DNA of 64,000 bases. Origin: Rhipicephalus microplus (Eukaryota > Arthropoda > Arachnida > Ixodida > Ixodidae). Where the stretch lies: positions 79,874,987-79,938,986 of the forward strand of contig NC_134707.1 of NCBI RefSeq assembly GCF_043290135.1, read 5' to 3'. Shown in pieces: positions 62,180 to 64,000 of the stretch (positions are counted from its first letter, which is position 1; every line of letters begins with the position of its first letter). Made by a program: the position numbers and the translations under genes. The notes below the pieces were generated by a model. That model did not search any database, had not been told where the DNA came from, and saw only the letters and a list, made by a program, of their open reading frames with translations.

Positions 62180-64000
62180 CCGAGGTTGTGAGTTCGAGCA
62201 CCACCTGGGACATGAAAGTTTTATTATTTTTCATAATTAGTTATGAGTTATTTGTATACTCAAAGCTGGCGACTTCTTGTCACGAGAACATTTGTTTACT
62301 GGAGGTATGTGCAGAAAACATTCTTTAAGGCGCCGCTCCTAAGTGCGACCGTCTTCCCCAGTGGCGCAATTGGTTAGCGCACGATACTTATACGACAGTT
62401 CTCGTGAGCTATGTCGGGGTTGTGTGTTCGAGCCTCTCCTGGGGAAAGAAATTTTTGTTAGTTATCATCTTTAGTCACGAGGTTGTATACTCAATGCTGG
62501 CGACTTCCTGTCGCGAAAACATTTGTTTACTGGAGGTATGTGCAGGGAACATTTTTTAAGGCACCGCTCCTACTTGCGACCTTGTTCCCTAGTGGCGATA
62601 TTGCTTAGCGCACGGTACTTATATGACAGTTCTCATTAGCTATGGCGTGCTTTTGTGTTCGAGCCTCACCTGGGGAATCAAAATTTTTATTAGTATTCAT
62701 TATTAGTCGTGAGGTTAATTGTATACTCAATGCAGGTGACTGCCTGGCTCGAAAACATTTGTTTACTGCAGTTGTGTGTAGACAACAGTACTAAAGGAAA
62801 CACTCCCACGTGCAACCGTGTTCCCCATTAGCGCAATTGGTTATCGCACCGCACTTATACGACAGTTATCGTGAGATATGCCTGGGTTGTGAGTTCGAGC
62901 ATCACCTGGGGAATTAAATTTTTATTAGTTTTCATAAATATTCATGAGGTTGTGTACTCATACTGGCGACTTCCTGGCTCGAGAACATTTGTTTACTGGA
63001 AGTATGTGCAGGGAACATTCTTTAAGGCACCGCTCCTACGTGCGACCGTGTTCCCCAGTGGCGCAATTGGTTAGCGCACGGTACTTATACGACAGTTTTC
63101 GTGAGCTATGCCGGCGTTGTGCGTTCGAGCTTCACCTGGGGAATTAAATTTTTATTTGTTTTCGTATGAGGTTACTTGTATACTCAATACTGGCGACTGC
63201 CTGGCTCGAAAACATTTGTTTACTGGAGTTGTGTGTAGACAACAGTACTAAAGGATACACTCCTAAGTGCAACTGTAATCCCCAGCGGCGCAATTGGTTA
63301 GCGCACCGTACTTATACGACAGTTATCATGAGCTATGCCTGGGCTGTGAGTTCGAGCATCACCTGGGGAATGAAATTTTTTTAAGTTTTCATATTTAGTC
63401 ATGAGGTTCTTTACACAATGCTGGCGACTATTCTCCCAAAAACATTTGTTTACTGGAGGTATGTGCAGGGAACATTCTTTAAGGCACCGCTCCTACTTGA
63501 AACCGTCTTCCCAAGTGGCGAAACTGGTTAGCGCACGATACTTATACGACAGTTCTCGTGAGCTGCATCGGGGTTGTGTGTTCGAGCCTCACCTGGAGAA
63601 AGAAATTTTTTTTAGTTATCCTCTTTAGTCATGAGGTTGTATACTCAATGCTGGCGTCTTCCTTTCCCGAAAACATTTGTTTACAGGAGGTATGTGCAGG
63701 GAACATTCTTTAGGGCACCGCTCCTACTTGCGACCGTGTTCCCCAGTGGCGCAATTGCTTAGCGCACGGTACTTATACGACAGTTCTCGTTAGCTATGAC
63801 GTGCTTGTGTGTTCGAGCCTCACCTGGGGAATGAGATTTTTATCAGTATTCATATTTAGTCATGAGATTAATTGTATACTCAATGCTGCTGACTGCCTGG
63901 CTCGAAAAGATTTGTTTACTGCGGTTGTGTAGACAACAGTACTAAAGGAAATATCCCACGTGCAACCTTATTCCCCATTGGCGCAATTGGTTATCACACC
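62180..64000 (+). repeat. tRNA-Ile(UAU)-containing tandem array, segment 8
   Basis: About 8 units running off the window end. The first resumes the monomer cut at 59327. Its order of monomer types follows 15928-17000 and 52136-53000 at first (TAATTAGTTATGAG, then the TTAGCTATGGCGTGC type). tRNA bodies here are all damaged, for example TGCCGGCG and GTGCG at 63111-63125. Confidence 0.9.

Noticed and set aside
909..64000. Hundreds of ORFs of 60-235 aa with recurring phrases such as VAQLVSARYLYDS and FLLVFIISHEVVYS
   Set aside because: They are translations of the 230-bp unit. The unit is not a multiple of three, frames shift from unit to unit, the same motifs appear in different frames, and they cover tRNA stems. 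No protein constraint is visible.

Overview
This window is eukaryotic, repeat-dominated DNA, most likely from a hard (ixodid) tick. The tick call rests on a tRNA-derived SINE at 45726-45968 that resembles the Ruka-type SINEs I know from ixodid ticks, and on the style of the LTR and non-LTR retroelements. I see no host protein-coding gene. Nearly every open reading frame in the window is a chance translation of tandem repeats.

The backbone, about 49 kb of the 64 kb, is a head-to-tail array with a unit of about 230 bp, all on the + strand; by length there are about 210 units. Each unit carries a 92-nt sequence that folds as an intron-containing tRNA-Ile with anticodon UAU, preceded by about 107 bp of spacer and followed by an oligo-T run that looks like a Pol III terminator. 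The best copies (23751-23842, 26529-26620, 26989-27080) have all four stems paired, A and B boxes, an 18-nt intron after the base 3' of the anticodon, and a downstream T5. Most other copies are decayed, and several have changed anticodons.

The array is broken by mobile elements. (1) A roughly 970-bp element of unclear class occurs four times (1-908, 5094-6064, 11408-12377, 43737-44707) and has a 36-bp-arm hairpin and a degenerate minisatellite inside. (2) One 5.1-kb LTR retrotransposon (36144-41242) has 1169-bp LTRs, a 5-bp target duplication and one intact ORF encoding Gag plus an aspartic protease but no polymerase. (3) A second LTR family with LTRs of about 1259 bp is present as two solo LTRs (14669-15927, 50877-52135) and one two-LTR copy (59328-62179) whose interior is only 335 bp and holds a broken gag start. 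(4) There is one SINE and one LINE 3' fragment.

History can be read from the insertions. All three loci of the second LTR family sit at the same point of the same monomer type with a CCGGG duplication, so they descend from one insertion that was copied when blocks of the array duplicated. The four 970-bp elements likewise share one insertion context. The Gag-only element is younger: an uninterrupted copy of its target lies at 8454-8458. Duplicated blocks differ by whole numbers of monomers (for example 21430-24300 against 24890-27080), as expected from unequal exchange.
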